Source of the DNA: Pseudomonas sp. B21-023
GTDB taxonomy: Bacteria > Pseudomonadota > Gammaproteobacteria > Pseudomonadales > Pseudomonadaceae
Reading direction: 5' to 3'
Length of the DNA: 64,000 nt
Assembly (NCBI RefSeq): GCF_024749165.1
Contig: NZ_CP087190.1
Location: forward strand, 3,445,501 to 3,509,500
How positions within the stretch are numbered: the stretch's first letter is position 1; every line of letters begins with the position of its first letter. The notes under the pieces are model-generated. The model was given only the letters and a program-made list of their open reading frames with translations, was not told where the DNA came from and made no database searches. The translations under genes were made by a program, and so were the position numbers. Shown in pieces: positions 19,089-28,255 of this stretch.

Positions 19089-20663
19089 TCAGGGCGCGGC
19101 CACCTCGCTGGGCGATGCCAGTTGCAGGAGTTCGCTGGTATAGGTCCACTCTTCCTGGACCTTGTCGGGGTGCTCGTTCAGGCGGATGCCGTAGGACGGG
19201 ATGATCTGCTTGATCTTCGCCTGCCACTCAGGCGTGGCCACCTTGTCCTTGAACACCTTGTTCAGCAGGTCGAGCATGATCGGCGGCGCGGTCGAGGCGC
19301 CCGGCGAGGCGCCGAGCAGACCGGCGATGCTGCCGTCCTTGGCGGTGACCACCTCGGTACCCAGCTTCAGCACCCCGCCCAGGTTGTCGTCCTTCTTGAT
19401 GATCTGCACCCGCTGCCCGGCCTGCCACAGGCGCCAGTCTTCCTTCTTCGCCTCGGGGAAGTAGGTCTGCAGCGCGGCAAAGCGGTCGTCGTCGGACTGC
19501 ATCAACTGGCCGATCAGGTATTGCACCAGGTCGAACTCGCGCACCCCGACCCGCACCATCGGCCAGGTGTTGTGCAGCGACATGCTGGCGAACAGGTCGA
19601 GCAGCGAGCCCTCCTTGAGGAACTTGGTGGAGAAGGTGGCGAACGGCCCGAACAGGATCATGCGTTTGCCATCAAGTACCCGGGTGTCCAGGTGCGGCAC
19701 CGACATGGGTGGCGCGCCGGTGGCGGCGATGCCGTAGGCCTTGGCCATGTGGCGCTGGGCGATGGCCGGGTTGTCGGTGACCAGGAACGAGCCGCCCACC
19801 GGGAAGCCGGCGTAGTCCTTGGCCTCGTCGATGCCCGACTTCTGCAGCAGGTGCAGCGCGGCGCCGCCGGCACCGATGAACAGGAACTTGGCGTCGGTGC
19901 TCGCGGTGCCGCCGTCCTTGAGGTTCTTGTACTCGACGTGCCAGCTGCCGTCGTCGTTACGGGTGATGTCCTGCACCTCGCTGGACAGCTTGAGGTCGAA
20001 GTTCGGCCGGGTCTGCAGGTAGCCCACGTACTGGCGGGTGATCTCACCGAAATTGACATCGGTGCCGATCGGCGTCCAGGTGACGGCGAGCTTCTGGTTG
20101 GGGTCGCGCCCTTGCATCATCAGCGGCACCCATTTGGCGATCTGCGCGTGATCCTCGGAGTACTGCATCGGCTTGAACAGCGGGCTGGCCTGCAACGCCT
20201 CGTAGCGTTTCTTGAGGAAGCGGATGTTGTCGTCACCCCAGACGAAACTCATGTGCGGCGTGGTATTGATGAACGAGTGCGGATTCTTCAGCACGCCCTG
20301 CTTGACCTGCCAGGCGAGGAACTGACGGGTGACCTGGAACGACTCGTTGATCTCCACCGCCTTGCTGATGTCGATCTTGCCGTCCTTCTCCGGCGTGTAG
20401 TTGAGCTCGGCCAGCGCCGAGTGACCGGTGCCGGCGTTGTTCCAGCCGTTGGAGCTTTCCTCGGCCACCTTGTCCAGGCGCTCGACCATCTGCATCGACC
20501 AGCCCGGCTCCAGCTCGTTGAGCCACACCGCCAGGGTGGAACTCATGATGCCGCCGCCCACCAGCAGCACATCGACGCGCTTGCTGTCGGCGGCCTGGGC
20601 ATGCAGCCCCAGGGCCAGGGTGAGGGCCGCCAATGCCCATCTGGGCGTTTTGTAGATGTTCAT
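19089..20663 (-). CDS. mqo: Malate:quinone oxidoreductase with N-terminal signal sequence
   Basis: A 524-residue FAD enzyme oxidising malate to oxaloacetate and passing electrons to quinone. The dinucleotide-binding stretch is [19 protein letters not shown], followed by [23 protein letters not shown] and the family motifs [14 protein letters not shown] and [13 protein letters not shown]. The start at 20663 follows GGGAG; the open frame continues far upstream only because it lies opposite aroQ. Unusually, the first 24 residues ([20 protein letters not shown], then HAQA) look like a cleavable Sec signal or membrane anchor. The family is normally a cytoplasmic-face peripheral protein. Pseudomonas often carries several mqo copies; which paralogue this is cannot be told. 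Confidence 0.92.
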   Translation of the reverse strand: MNIYKTPRWALAALTLALGLHAQAADSKRVDVLLVGGGIMSSTLAVWLNELEPGWSMQMVERLDKVAEESSNGWNNAGTGHSALAELNYTPEKDGKIDISKAVEINESFQVTRQFLAWQVKQGVLKNPHSFINTTPHMSFVWGDDNIRFLKKRYEALQASPLFKPMQYSEDHAQIAKWVPLMMQGRDPNQKLAVTWTPIGTDVNFGEITRQYVGYLQTRPNFDLKLSSEVQDITRNDDGSWHVEYKNLKDGGTASTDAKFLFIGAGGAALHLLQKSGIDEAKDYAGFPVGGSFLVTDNPAIAQRHMAKAYGIAATGAPPMSVPHLDTRVLDGKRMILFGPFATFSTKFLKEGSLLDLFASMSLHNTWPMVRVGVREFDLVQYLIGQLMQSDDDRFAALQTYFPEAKKEDWRLWQAGQRVQIIKKDDNLGGVLKLGTEVVTAKDGSIAGLLGASPGASTAPPIMLDLLNKVFKDKVATPEWQAKIKQIIPSYGIRLNEHPDKVQEEWTYTSELLQLASPSEVAAP

Positions 20664-20855
20664 GTGCTCTCCCGTATTGGTCATTCCGTGCGCCTGGAGG
20701 ACAAGCTTAGCCGAGTGTTTTGCTCGGGCATGGTCGCAGTGTTTTCTGGTCCCTTGCCCCGCGACAAGGCCAGTACACCCAGTTCGATAATCGCCCGTTT
20801 TCAACCCTTCGGGATTTGACGAAACTAACCAGATAGTACAAATATCGGAGTATTC

Positions 20856-20866
20856 AAAAACAACAA
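20856..20866 (+). promoter_or_regulatory. Overlapping AANAANAA (Hfq/Crc) motifs before aroQ
   Basis: AAAAACAACAA contains two overlapping AANAANAA matches 14-24 bases before the aroQ ATG, where bound Hfq/Crc would hide the initiation region. The gap to mqo (20664-20879) also has TTGACG at about 20818, a possible -35 for aroQ, but no convincing -10. Confidence 0.5.
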
Positions 20867-20879
20867 AGCGATACCCGCC

Positions 20880-21329
20880 ATGACACCCCGAATCCTCGTG
20901 CTCAACGGCCCCAACCTCAACCTGCTGGGTACCCGCGAACCTACCCAGTATGGCCATGAAACCCTTGCCGACCTGGCCAGCCTGTGCGCCGGCAGTGCCC
21001 GCGAACTGGGCCTGGAACTGGAGTTCCGCCAGACCAACCACGAAGGCGAGCTGCTCGACTGGATTCACGCCGCCCGTGGCCGCTGCCACGGCATCGTGAT
21101 CAACCCCGCCGCCTGGACCCACACCTCGGTGGCCATCCGCGACGCCCTGGTGGCCAGTGAACTGCCGGTGATCGAAGTGCACCTGTCCAACGTGCACAAG
21201 CGCGAGCCGTTCCGTCACCTGTCGTTCGTCTCCAGCATCGCCGTGGGAGTCATCTGCGGCCTTGGCAGCCAGGGCTACCGCATGGCCTTGGGCTATTTCA
21301 GCGAGCACCTGCGCGAGCACGCGGCATGA
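20880..21329 (+). CDS. aroQ: Type II 3-dehydroquinate dehydratase
   Basis: A 149-residue enzyme converting 3-dehydroquinate to 3-dehydroshikimate. It has the hallmarks of type II enzymes: [18 protein letters not shown] near the start with the lid Arg and Tyr, [16 protein letters not shown] with substrate-binding residues, and [14 protein letters not shown] containing the catalytic-site histidine region. The stop overlaps the next gene (ATGA). Because it is paired with a quinate/shikimate-type dehydrogenase and sits beside quiC, it is most likely the catabolic rather than the biosynthetic copy; this is inferred from context. Confidence 0.93.
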   Translation: MTPRILVLNGPNLNLLGTREPTQYGHETLADLASLCAGSARELGLELEFRQTNHEGELLDWIHAARGRCHGIVINPAAWTHTSVAIRDALVASELPVIEVHLSNVHKREPFRHLSFVSSIAVGVICGLGSQGYRMALGYFSEHLREHAA

Positions 21330-22171
21330 GCACCCAAGGCATCCTCGCCGGCCTCATCGGCCGTGGCATCCAGGCCTCGCGCACACCGGCGCTGCACGAG
21401 CGCGAAGGCGACGCCCAGGCGCTGCGCTACCTGTACCGGCTGATCGACGCCGACCAGCTGGGCCTTGACGACAGCGCCCTGCCCGCGTTGCTCGACGCGG
21501 CCCAACGCACCGGGTTCAGCGGGCTCAACATCACCTTCCCGTTCAAGCAGGCGATCCTGCCGTTGCTCGACGAACTGTCGGACGAGGCCCGCGGCATCGG
21601 CGCGGTGAACACCGTGGTGCTGCGCGATGGCAGGCGGGTCGGCCACAACACAGACTGCCTGGGCTTCGCCGAAGGTCTGCGCCGGGGCCTGCCCGGGGTG
21701 GCCAGACGCCGCGTGGTGCAGCTGGGCGCGGGTGGCGCGGGCGCGGCGGTGGCTCACGCACTGTTGGCCGAAGGCGTCGAGCAACTGCACGTGTTCGAGG
21801 TGGATCCGGCCCGCGCCCAGGCGCTGGTGGACAATCTCACACAGCGCTTCGGCGCGGGCCGCGCCATGCTCGGCAACGATCTGGCCGAGACCCTGGCCGG
21901 CGCCGATGGCCTGGTCAACACCACGCCCGTGGGCATGGCCAAGCTGCCGGGCACCCCCTTGCCGCCAGCGTTGCTGCACGCAGGGCTTTGGGTGGCGGAG
22001 ATCATCTATTTTCCGCTGGAGACCGAGCTGTTGCGCCAGGCCCGGGCCCTGGGCTGTCGCACCCTCGATGGCGGCACCATGGCAGTGTTCCAGGCGGTCA
22101 AGGCGTTCGAGCTGTTCAGTGGACGCCCGGCGGATGCCGCGCGGATGCAGGCGCATTTCGCCAGTTTCTAG
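21326..22171 (+). CDS. aroE: Shikimate/quinate dehydrogenase (AroE family, probably NAD-dependent)
   Basis: A 281-residue dehydrogenase. Substrate-domain motifs are [17 protein letters not shown] with the catalytic lysine, and HNTDCLGF with the catalytic Asp; the nucleotide domain begins [13 protein letters not shown]. After the second strand the sequence is FEVDPAR, with acidic residues where NADPH-preferring AroE has the NRT basic motif, which favours NAD and therefore the oxidative, catabolic direction. It is translationally coupled to aroQ (ATGA overlap). Together they would feed quinate and shikimate into 3-dehydroshikimate for QuiC. The cofactor assignment is inference. Confidence 0.88.
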   Translation: MSTQGILAGLIGRGIQASRTPALHEREGDAQALRYLYRLIDADQLGLDDSALPALLDAAQRTGFSGLNITFPFKQAILPLLDELSDEARGIGAVNTVVLRDGRRVGHNTDCLGFAEGLRRGLPGVARRRVVQLGAGGAGAAVAHALLAEGVEQLHVFEVDPARAQALVDNLTQRFGAGRAMLGNDLAETLAGADGLVNTTPVGMAKLPGTPLPPALLHAGLWVAEIIYFPLETELLRQARALGCRTLDGGTMAVFQAVKAFELFSGRPADAARMQAHFASF

Positions 22172-22184
22172 TCGCCAGGCAGCT

Positions 22185-22236
22185 CATCGCGGGGCAAGCC
22201 CGCTCCCATGGAAGAGGGAGCGGGCTTGCCCCGCGC
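22185..22236. terminator. REP palindrome (GCGGGGCAAGCCCGC family), likely shared terminator
   Basis: GCGGGGCAAGCCCGCTCCC (22189-22207) is an exact inverted match to GGGAGCGGGCTTGCCCCGC (22216-22234), giving a 19-bp stem between the convergent ends of aroE and the TetR gene. It belongs to the second REP family seen in the window. Confidence 0.7.
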
Positions 22237-22242
22237 TTGCAT

Positions 22243-22905
22243 TCAGGCCTTGATGTAACGCATCACCGCCTCGCAGATTACCTGCTTGTGACGCTGCTTG
22301 ACCTGCTCGTCGGACAGGTCGATCTGGAAGATGTCGCCAAAGGTATGGCGGTTGGACACCCGGTAGAAGCAGAACGAGCTCATCAGCATATGCAGGTCGA
22401 TCACTTCGATGCCGGGGCGGAACACGCCCTGGGCAACGCCACGGGCGAGAATCTTGCCCAGCGCGTCGAGCACCATGCTGCTCATCTCGCGGATCACCGG
22501 CGACTGCTTGACGTACTCGCCGTAGTGGATGTTCTCGGTGCAGACAATGCGCACGAAATCGACGTTGTTGGCGTGGTGGTCGAAGGTGAACTCCACCAGG
22601 CGCTGGATCGCCTGCTCGGGCGCCAGCGAGTCGAGGTCCAGGCTGTGCTCGGTCTTGCGAATGTCGCCGTAGAGCTTGACCAGGCACTCGACGTACAACT
22701 GCTCCTTGCTGCCGAAGTAGTAGTAGATCATGCGCTTGGAGGTGGCGGTGCGCTCGGCAATGGCATCGACCCGGGCGCCCGCCAGGCCCTGCTGGACGAA
22801 CTCGGTGATGGCGGCCTGGAGAATGTTCTCGCGGGTCTTTTCCGGATTGTTCTTGCGCGTCTTGCGCAGGCCTTCGACTTCAGGCTTGACGACCGAATCA
22901 CTCAT
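22243..22905 (-). CDS. TetR-family regulator, candidate repressor of the quinate/shikimate genes
   Basis: A 220-residue TetR protein. The N-terminal helix-turn-helix runs over about residues 22-70 (TRENILQAAITEFVQQGLAG, AIAERTATSKRMIYYYFGSK), and the C-terminal ligand domain is of the TetR_C type (TFDHHANNVDFVRIVCTEN). It lies between the aroQ-aroE pair and quiC, 126 bases from quiC on the same strand. The P. aeruginosa quinate cluster has a TetR gene at the same position as I remember it. A natural inducer would be quinate, shikimate or a dehydro intermediate; this is inferred from location. A strong inverted repeat at 25034-25056 is the most likely target. Confidence 0.82.
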   Translation of the reverse strand: MSDSVVKPEVEGLRKTRKNNPEKTRENILQAAITEFVQQGLAGARVDAIAERTATSKRMIYYYFGSKEQLYVECLVKLYGDIRKTEHSLDLDSLAPEQAIQRLVEFTFDHHANNVDFVRIVCTENIHYGEYVKQSPVIREMSSMVLDALGKILARGVAQGVFRPGIEVIDLHMLMSSFCFYRVSNRHTFGDIFQIDLSDEQVKQRHKQVICEAVMRYIKA

Positions 22906-23031
22906 ACCGACTCACAGGCTCGTTGTAGTAATCCGGGCGATTATCCGTGAGCCGGGCGATGCTGGGAAGCGCGGTGTTGGTCGGGTGGTCAGGTTTGGCC
23001 TAGAGGCGCCGTCGCCGGCCAAGGGCCTCGC

Positions 23032-24939
23032 TCACAACACCACCTTGCGCCCTGCCCCGCTGCGCGCCTTGGCCATCGCTGCCAGGCGCACCGCCACGTT
23101 GGCCGCGCCATAGCCGGCATAGCCGCCCTTGCGCTGCAGGACCTCGAAGAAGAACCGCCCTTCGAACGGCTCGGTGTACACGTGGAACAGCTCGCCGCCC
23201 TGGGCATCGCGGTCGTACAGCACGTTGTAATACGCCAGCTCGCTGAGGAACTCGTCATCGAAGTCGAAGCGCGCCGCCAGGTCGTCGTAGTAGTTCAGCG
23301 GGATTTCCAGCAACGGCACGCCGGCTTCCTTGGCCCTGGCCACCTCGCGGAAGATGTCGTCACAGTCAAAGGCGACGTGGTGCACGCCCGAGCCGCGATA
23401 ACTGTCCAGGGCATGGGCGATGGCGGTGTTGCGGTTTTCCGAGATGTTCAGTGGCAGCCGCAGGGTGCCGCAGTGGCTGCGCAGGGCACGGCTCTTGACC
23501 AGGCCATAGGGGTCGGGCAACACCATCTCGTCGTCGGCGGTGAAGTCGAACAGGCTCTTGTAGAACAGCACCCAGCTGTCCAGCGCCTCGGCCGGCAACG
23601 CCAGGGCCATGTGGTCGATTCGCTTGAGGCCACCACTGGCGCGGGCTGTCGGGTCCAGGCGGAAATCATTGTCGTAGAGGGTCTGGCCGTTGCCGTCGGG
23701 CTGCACCAGGTACAACAGGCTGCCGTCCGGTGCGCGCACCGCCGGGATCTCGCGCTCGTTGGGGCCGACCAGGCCGCGGAACGGCTGGCCACGGTAGGCC
23801 ATGGCGCGCTGCAGGGCGTCCTGGCCAGCGTTGACCCGCAAGGCCGTGGCGCACAGTGACGGGCCATGGGCTTCGAAGAAGTTGTGGGCGAACGAATAAG
23901 GTTCACCATTGAGGACGATGTTGATATCGCCCTGGCGCAGCAGACGCACGGCCTTGCTGCGGTGCTCGCCGGCCTCGGCGAAGCCCAGGCGCTTGAGCCA
24001 GGCGCCCAGGCGTGCGCCGACCGCCTCGTCGACGGCGAATTCGAGGAACTCCACGCCGTCGTAGCGGCTGGCGGCCGGCGGCGCGAACAGCACGCCCGGC
24101 TCGACCGCCCGCGCCTCGCGCTCGAGCTGGCGGCGGGTCTTCTCCTCCAGGTACAGCAGCGAGCGCAGGCCATCGGCGGCGTTCTGCCGGGGTGGCGCCG
24201 CGCGGAAACCGTCATTGAAGATCTCCAGCGACAACGGGCCGCGATAGCCGCTGGCCAGGATCGGCGCCAGGAAGCCCGCCAGGTCCATTTCCCCCTGGCC
24301 GGGGAAGCAGCGGAAGTGCCGGCTCCACTCCAACACATCCATGGCCAGGATCGGCGCATCGGCCATCTGCACGAAGAAGATCTTCTCGCCAGGGATATCG
24401 CGGATGCCGCTGGGGTCGCCCCTGAGCGACAGCGTATGGAAGCTGTCGAGGATCACCCCCACTGCCGGGTGGTCGGCCTGGCGCACCAGGTTCCACACCT
24501 GTTGCCAGGTATTGACGTGGCGCCCCCAGGCCAGGGCCTCGTAGCCGATGCGCAGGCCCCGCGCGCCGGCATGTTCGGCGAGCAGGCGCAGGTCGTCCAC
24601 CAGCAACTGTTCGTCGCCCAGGGCGTCGGGCTGGACATTACTGCACACCAGCACCAGGTCGGTGCCTAGCTCCTGCATCAGGTCGAACTTGCGCTCGGCG
24701 CGGTCGAGATTCTTGCGCAGGCGGTCGCGGCGGCAGCCCTCGAAATCGCGGAACGGCTGGAACAGGGTAATGGCCAGCCCCAGGCCCGCGCACAACTGGC
24801 GCACTTCGCGGGGGCTGCCGGCGTAGTACAGCAGATCGTTCTCGAAGATCTCGACGCCGTCGAAACCGGCGGCGGCGATGGCTTCGAGCTTTTCCGGCAG
24901 GGTGCCGCTCAAGGAAACGGTGGCAATCGAACGGTGCAT
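23032..24939 (-). CDS. quiC: 3-dehydroshikimate dehydratase QuiC, two-domain (TIM barrel + HPPD-like)
   Basis: A 635-residue enzyme converting 3-dehydroshikimate to protocatechuate. Residues 1 to about 270 are an AP-endonuclease/xylose-isomerase-like TIM barrel; likely metal ligands are Glu in YEALAWG, Asp and His in ILDSFHT, Gln in VQMAD and Glu in SLEIFND. Residues about 290-630 form two VOC modules resembling 4-hydroxyphenylpyruvate dioxygenase, with metal-site segments DHMALAL, HHVAFDCDD and EGRFFFEVLQRKGGYAG. This fusion is the known QuiC1 architecture of Pseudomonas. AAGGAA precedes the ATG by 9 bases, and an Hfq/Crc-like motif overlaps the leader. It is divergent from the MHS permease, so both probably share one control region. 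Confidence 0.92.
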   Translation of the reverse strand: MHRSIATVSLSGTLPEKLEAIAAAGFDGVEIFENDLLYYAGSPREVRQLCAGLGLAITLFQPFRDFEGCRRDRLRKNLDRAERKFDLMQELGTDLVLVCSNVQPDALGDEQLLVDDLRLLAEHAGARGLRIGYEALAWGRHVNTWQQVWNLVRQADHPAVGVILDSFHTLSLRGDPSGIRDIPGEKIFFVQMADAPILAMDVLEWSRHFRCFPGQGEMDLAGFLAPILASGYRGPLSLEIFNDGFRAAPPRQNAADGLRSLLYLEEKTRRQLEREARAVEPGVLFAPPAASRYDGVEFLEFAVDEAVGARLGAWLKRLGFAEAGEHRSKAVRLLRQGDINIVLNGEPYSFAHNFFEAHGPSLCATALRVNAGQDALQRAMAYRGQPFRGLVGPNEREIPAVRAPDGSLLYLVQPDGNGQTLYDNDFRLDPTARASGGLKRIDHMALALPAEALDSWVLFYKSLFDFTADDEMVLPDPYGLVKSRALRSHCGTLRLPLNISENRNTAIAHALDSYRGSGVHHVAFDCDDIFREVARAKEAGVPLLEIPLNYYDDLAARFDFDDEFLSELAYYNVLYDRDAQGGELFHVYTEPFEGRFFFEVLQRKGGYAGYGAANVAVRLAAMAKARSGAGRKVVL

Positions 24940-24951
24940 GGCGGGTATTCC

Positions 24952-24959
24952 TTGTTATT
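24952..24959 (-). promoter_or_regulatory. AANAANAA (Hfq/Crc) motif before quiC
   Basis: Read on the minus strand AATAACAA directly precedes the AAGGAA ribosome-binding site of quiC, 12-20 bases before the ATG. Confidence 0.5.
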
Positions 24960-25021
24960 GAGTGAGGCCTGGCACGATCGATTATTCGCAGGTAAAGTCG
25001 CCCCGGCAACGAACTTTGTAC

Positions 25022-25064
25022 GGAACAGTTAGTTTTTGTTCGATTACCGAACAAAACCCGTTCC
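25022..25064. promoter_or_regulatory. Nested perfect inverted repeat, candidate TetR operator between quiC and the permease
   Basis: Inner half-sites TTTTGTTCG (25034-25042) and CGAACAAAA (25048-25056) are perfect complements around a 5-base centre; outer GGAAC (25022-25026) and GTTCC (25060-25064) also pair. The site is 83 bases from the quiC start and 269 from the permease start, inside the 393-base divergent region. The symmetry and size suit a TetR dimer. Nothing else distinctive is seen in 25065-25313. Confidence 0.6.
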
Positions 25065-25313
25065 AGCGAATTGCGTCACCCACCCCCGTGAACAACCATG
25101 AACACCAGTCGCAGGCCCGCCGCCCCTTCCCGCCGCCACGCCGGTCGTTCGGCGGAACCTGCGCTGCAATACCCAACGTCACCACATAATAAGTTCAAGA
25201 AAACGGGTACCGACCTATGCACACCTTGCTCGCCCTGCGATCCGCGCCGCCTCGTTCGTCTTCTCCACACAGCCCCTGCCCGCGCCTCAAGCGCTGACCA
25301 ATCCGGCCCCTGA

Positions 25314-25321
25314 CAAGAACA
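25314..25321 (+). promoter_or_regulatory. AANAANAA (Hfq/Crc) motif before the MHS permease
   Basis: AAGAACAA lies 12-19 bases before the ATG at 25333, abutting the CGGAG ribosome-binding site. Confidence 0.5.
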
Positions 25322-25332
25322 ACGGAGACAAC

Positions 25333-26706
25333 ATGGCCCGCTCAAGTTCCCAAGCCAAGAAAGCCACCGCCAGCGGATGGATCGGCTCTGCCCTCGAGTA
25401 CTACGACTTCTTCATCTACGCCCAGGCCGCGGCGCTGATCTTCCCGCAGATCTTCTTCCCGTCCGCCGACCCGAAGATGGCCATCATCGCCTCGCTGGCC
25501 ACCTACGGCGTGGGTTACCTGGCGCGCCCGGTGGGCGCCTTCGTGCTTGGCCACTGGGGCGATACCCGCGGGCGCAAGAACGTGCTGCTGCTGTGCATGT
25601 TCCTCATGGGTCTTTCGACCATGGCCGTAGGCCTGCTGCCGACCTACCACGATGTCGGCCTGCTGGCCCCGGCACTGCTGGTCCTGCTGCGCCTGGTCCA
25701 GGGCTTCGCCGTGGCCGGCGAGATCTCCGGCGCCAGCTCGATGATCATGGAGCACGCGCCGTTCGGCCGGCGTGGTTACTACGCCAGCTACACCCTGCAA
25801 GGGGTGCAGGCCGGCCAGGTGATGGCCGCCGCGGTGTTCCTGCCACTGGCCTACTTCATGCCCAGCGAGGCCTTCAACGACTGGGGCTGGCGCATTCCGT
25901 TCCTGATGAGCGCGCTGGTGCTGGTGGCTGGCTTCATCATCCGCAAGGAGGTCCACGAGACCCCGGCCTTCGTTAGGGAAGAGAAACAGGACAAGGTGGC
26001 CAAGTCGCCGATCAGCGAGGCCTTCCGCCACAGCTGGAAGCACATGGTGCTGGTGATGTTCATGGCGCTGATGAACGTGATCCCGGTGGTCGCCACCATC
26101 TTCGGCGCGGCCTACGCGGTGCAGCCGGCCTACGGCATCGGCTTTGACAAGAGCGTGTACCTGTGGATCCCGGTGGTGGGCAACATCGTCGCGGTGCTGG
26201 TGATCCCCTTCGTCGGCAACCTCAGCGACAGGATCGGCCGGCGCCCGACCATGATCGCCGGTTGCCTGGGCTCGGGCCTGCTGGCGTTCGTCTACCTGTA
26301 TGCGATCAGCATCCAGAACGTGCCGCTGGCCTTCGCCGCCTCGATCATCATGTGGGGCATGGTCTACCAGGGCTACAACGCGGTGTTCCCAAGCTTCTAC
26401 CCAGAGCTGTTCCACACCCGCTACCGGGTCTCGGCCATGGCCATCGCGCAGAACCTCGGCACCATGATCACTGCCATGCTGCCGGCATTGTTCGCCGCAG
26501 TCGCGCCGCCGGGCTCGGACAATATCCCGCTGGTGGTCGGCGGGCTGGCGTTCCTCATTACCTGCGTGTGCGCGCTGGCCGCCTACCTGGCACCGGAAAC
26601 CCACCGGCTGGCTATGGAAGACCTGGGCAACCCGCAGGCACGACCCATGGCGCGGGAAGCCTATGAAGCGAGCCGCAAGGGCAGCCTGAAAGCGTTCGGC
26701 CACTGA
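25333..26706 (+). CDS. MHS-family MFS transporter, probable shikimate/quinate permease
   Basis: A 457-residue symporter of the metabolite:H+ symporter branch of the MFS with 12 predicted membrane segments. Family signatures are SALEYYDFFIYAQAAALIF at the first helix, GHWGDTRGRKNVLL in loop 2-3, LLRLVQGFAVAGEISGAS in helix 4 and GNLSDRIGRRPTM in loop 8-9. It resembles the shikimate permease ShiA. Position divergent from quiC within a cluster containing AroQ, AroE and an OprD porin points to uptake of shikimate or quinate. The substrate is inferred from context, the family from sequence. Confidence 0.88.
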   Translation: MARSSSQAKKATASGWIGSALEYYDFFIYAQAAALIFPQIFFPSADPKMAIIASLATYGVGYLARPVGAFVLGHWGDTRGRKNVLLLCMFLMGLSTMAVGLLPTYHDVGLLAPALLVLLRLVQGFAVAGEISGASSMIMEHAPFGRRGYYASYTLQGVQAGQVMAAAVFLPLAYFMPSEAFNDWGWRIPFLMSALVLVAGFIIRKEVHETPAFVREEKQDKVAKSPISEAFRHSWKHMVLVMFMALMNVIPVVATIFGAAYAVQPAYGIGFDKSVYLWIPVVGNIVAVLVIPFVGNLSDRIGRRPTMIAGCLGSGLLAFVYLYAISIQNVPLAFAASIIMWGMVYQGYNAVFPSFYPELFHTRYRVSAMAIAQNLGTMITAMLPALFAAVAPPGSDNIPLVVGGLAFLITCVCALAAYLAPETHRLAMEDLGNPQARPMAREAYEASRKGSLKAFGH

Positions 26707-26754
26707 CCGTCAACAGCCGTTCCGAACATGGTGTTAGGTTTCCCGTACGGGCCT

Positions 26755-26836
26755 CATCGCCGGCAAGCCGGCTCTCACAGGGATTGCGCATACCCTGTGG
26801 GAGCCGGCTTGCCGACGATGCGCCGCGCGAGCGGCG
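26755..26836. repeat. REP doublet, GCCGGCAAGCCGGC family
   Basis: ATCGCCGGCAAGCCGGCTCTCA and its inverted partner (CTGTGGGAGCCGGCTTGCCGAC) flank about 25 bases, between the convergent ends of the permease and the OprD gene. A short GCCGC/GCGGC hairpin follows. Confidence 0.8.
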
Positions 26837-26879
26837 CTCTATCTCCAGGGCCGCAACACGTCCGTCGAACAGGTGCCGA

Positions 26880-28223
26880 TCAGAGAATCGATAACGGGTA
26901 CTCGACGATCACCCGTACCTCGTCCAGGTCCGACTCGAAGGCTGTCGCCCGGGTGGTGGCCTGGCGCACGCGCAGTGCCAGGTCCTTGGCCGCGCCGGTC
27001 TGCACCACGTACTTGACCTCGATGTCGCGCTCCCAGCGCTTCTGGTCGGTGAGCGGGTCGCCGTTGCCGTCGCGGCGCATGTAGTAGGCGTTGGCATGGC
27101 TGTAGTCGGCGTCGCTGCCACGGCCATAGCGGGTCATGAACGACAGCCCCGGCACACCGTAGGCGGCCATGTTCAAGTCGTAGCGCAGCATCCATGAGCG
27201 CTCTTTCGGCGAGTTGAAGTCGCTGTACTGGATGGAATTGTCGAGGAAGATCGAATCGGACTGGCGCAGGTAGTCGAAGTCGTCGTCGCCGTTGTTGCGC
27301 TGGTGGGTCAGGGCCAGGGTATGGGCGCCGTAGCGCACGCCGAGCTTGGCGCTCCAGATGTCGTTGTCGAACTGGCCCAGGCGCTGGCGCCCTTCGTCCC
27401 TGGCGTTGTAGAAATTGAACCCGCCGATCAGCGCCAGCTCATCCGACAACGGCCAGGTCACGCTGGTACCGGCGTAGTACTGGTTCCACACATCCTTCAA
27501 GCGACTGCCGAACAGGCTGACGCTGACGTTTTCGTTGATCGCGTAGTCGCCACCGCCGTAGGCGATCCACGGCGAATCCACCGGGCCGCCGTAGAACGTC
27601 ACGAAGTTATCGCGCAAGTCGCTGGACACCGGCTGGCTCATGGCGTGCAGGCGCCCGGCCTGCAGCGTCAGGCCTTGCACACTGGTGTTCTCCAGGGTCA
27701 CGCCGCGAAAACTTTCCGGCAACAGCCGCGAGTCGCCGGCCGCCACCACCGGGTTGACCGGGAACACATCGCCCACCCGCAGCACGGTGTCGAACAGGCG
27801 CACCTTGGCCGCGCCGCCGAGCTTGGTGTATTCATCGCGGGCCTGGCCATCGCGGTCCACCGGCAGCACGTCGAACGAGCTGCGCCCACCGTTGCGTCCG
27901 CCACCGGTGTCGAGCTTGAGCCCGAGCATGGCGAAGGCGTCCACGCCGACGCCCACCGTGCCTTGGGTGAAACCGGACTCGAAGCGGGTGATCACGGCAT
28001 GGGCCCAGGCCTCGGAGTAGCCGTTGCCGCTGTCCTTGCCACTGTTGTAGGTGGGGGCCGGGCCATCGCGATGATCGCGATTGAAATAGTAATTGCGGTT
28101 GAGCACGCTCAGGCGGCTGCCTTCGATGAACCCTTCCTTCTGCTCTTCTGCGGCCCAGGCCGCCGGGCCGAAGCCGGCCAGCGCCACCAGGGCGGCCAGG
28201 GAAAGTGTCGGATTGCTCTTCAT
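26880..28223 (-). CDS. OprD-family outer-membrane porin
   Basis: A 447-residue porin. The signal peptide (MKSNPTLSLAALVALAGFG, cleavage near AWA/AEEQ) leads into EGFIEGSRLSVLNRNYYFNRDHRDG, the usual OprD start. Further family marks are AWAHAVITRFESGFTQGTVG, LLPESFRGVTLEN and the C-terminal strand ending VRVIVEYPLSIL. AAGGAG lies 8 bases before the ATG. OprD porins pass small carboxylates and basic amino acids; the neighbourhood suggests the quinate/shikimate entry pore, which would complete an uptake route with the MHS permease. Substrate is inferred only. Confidence 0.9.
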   Translation of the reverse strand: MKSNPTLSLAALVALAGFGPAAWAAEEQKEGFIEGSRLSVLNRNYYFNRDHRDGPAPTYNSGKDSGNGYSEAWAHAVITRFESGFTQGTVGVGVDAFAMLGLKLDTGGGRNGGRSSFDVLPVDRDGQARDEYTKLGGAAKVRLFDTVLRVGDVFPVNPVVAAGDSRLLPESFRGVTLENTSVQGLTLQAGRLHAMSQPVSSDLRDNFVTFYGGPVDSPWIAYGGGDYAINENVSVSLFGSRLKDVWNQYYAGTSVTWPLSDELALIGGFNFYNARDEGRQRLGQFDNDIWSAKLGVRYGAHTLALTHQRNNGDDDFDYLRQSDSIFLDNSIQYSDFNSPKERSWMLRYDLNMAAYGVPGLSFMTRYGRGSDADYSHANAYYMRRDGNGDPLTDQKRWERDIEVKYVVQTGAAKDLALRVRQATTRATAFESDLDEVRVIVEYPLSIL

Positions 28224-28247
28224 CCACTGCTCCTTCGATTGCGGCTG

Positions 28248-28255
28248 TTCTTGTT
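28248..28255 (-). promoter_or_regulatory. AANAANAA (Hfq/Crc) motif before the OprD gene
   Basis: Read on the minus strand AACAAGAA lies 25-32 bases before the porin ATG, within an ACAACAAGAACAG stretch just upstream of the AAGGAG site. Confidence 0.45.

Noticed and set aside
20664..21320. Extension of the mqo frame to a 743-residue protein
   Set aside because: The extra 219 residues lie opposite aroQ and carry no homology; the true start at 20663 has a signal peptide and ribosome-binding site.
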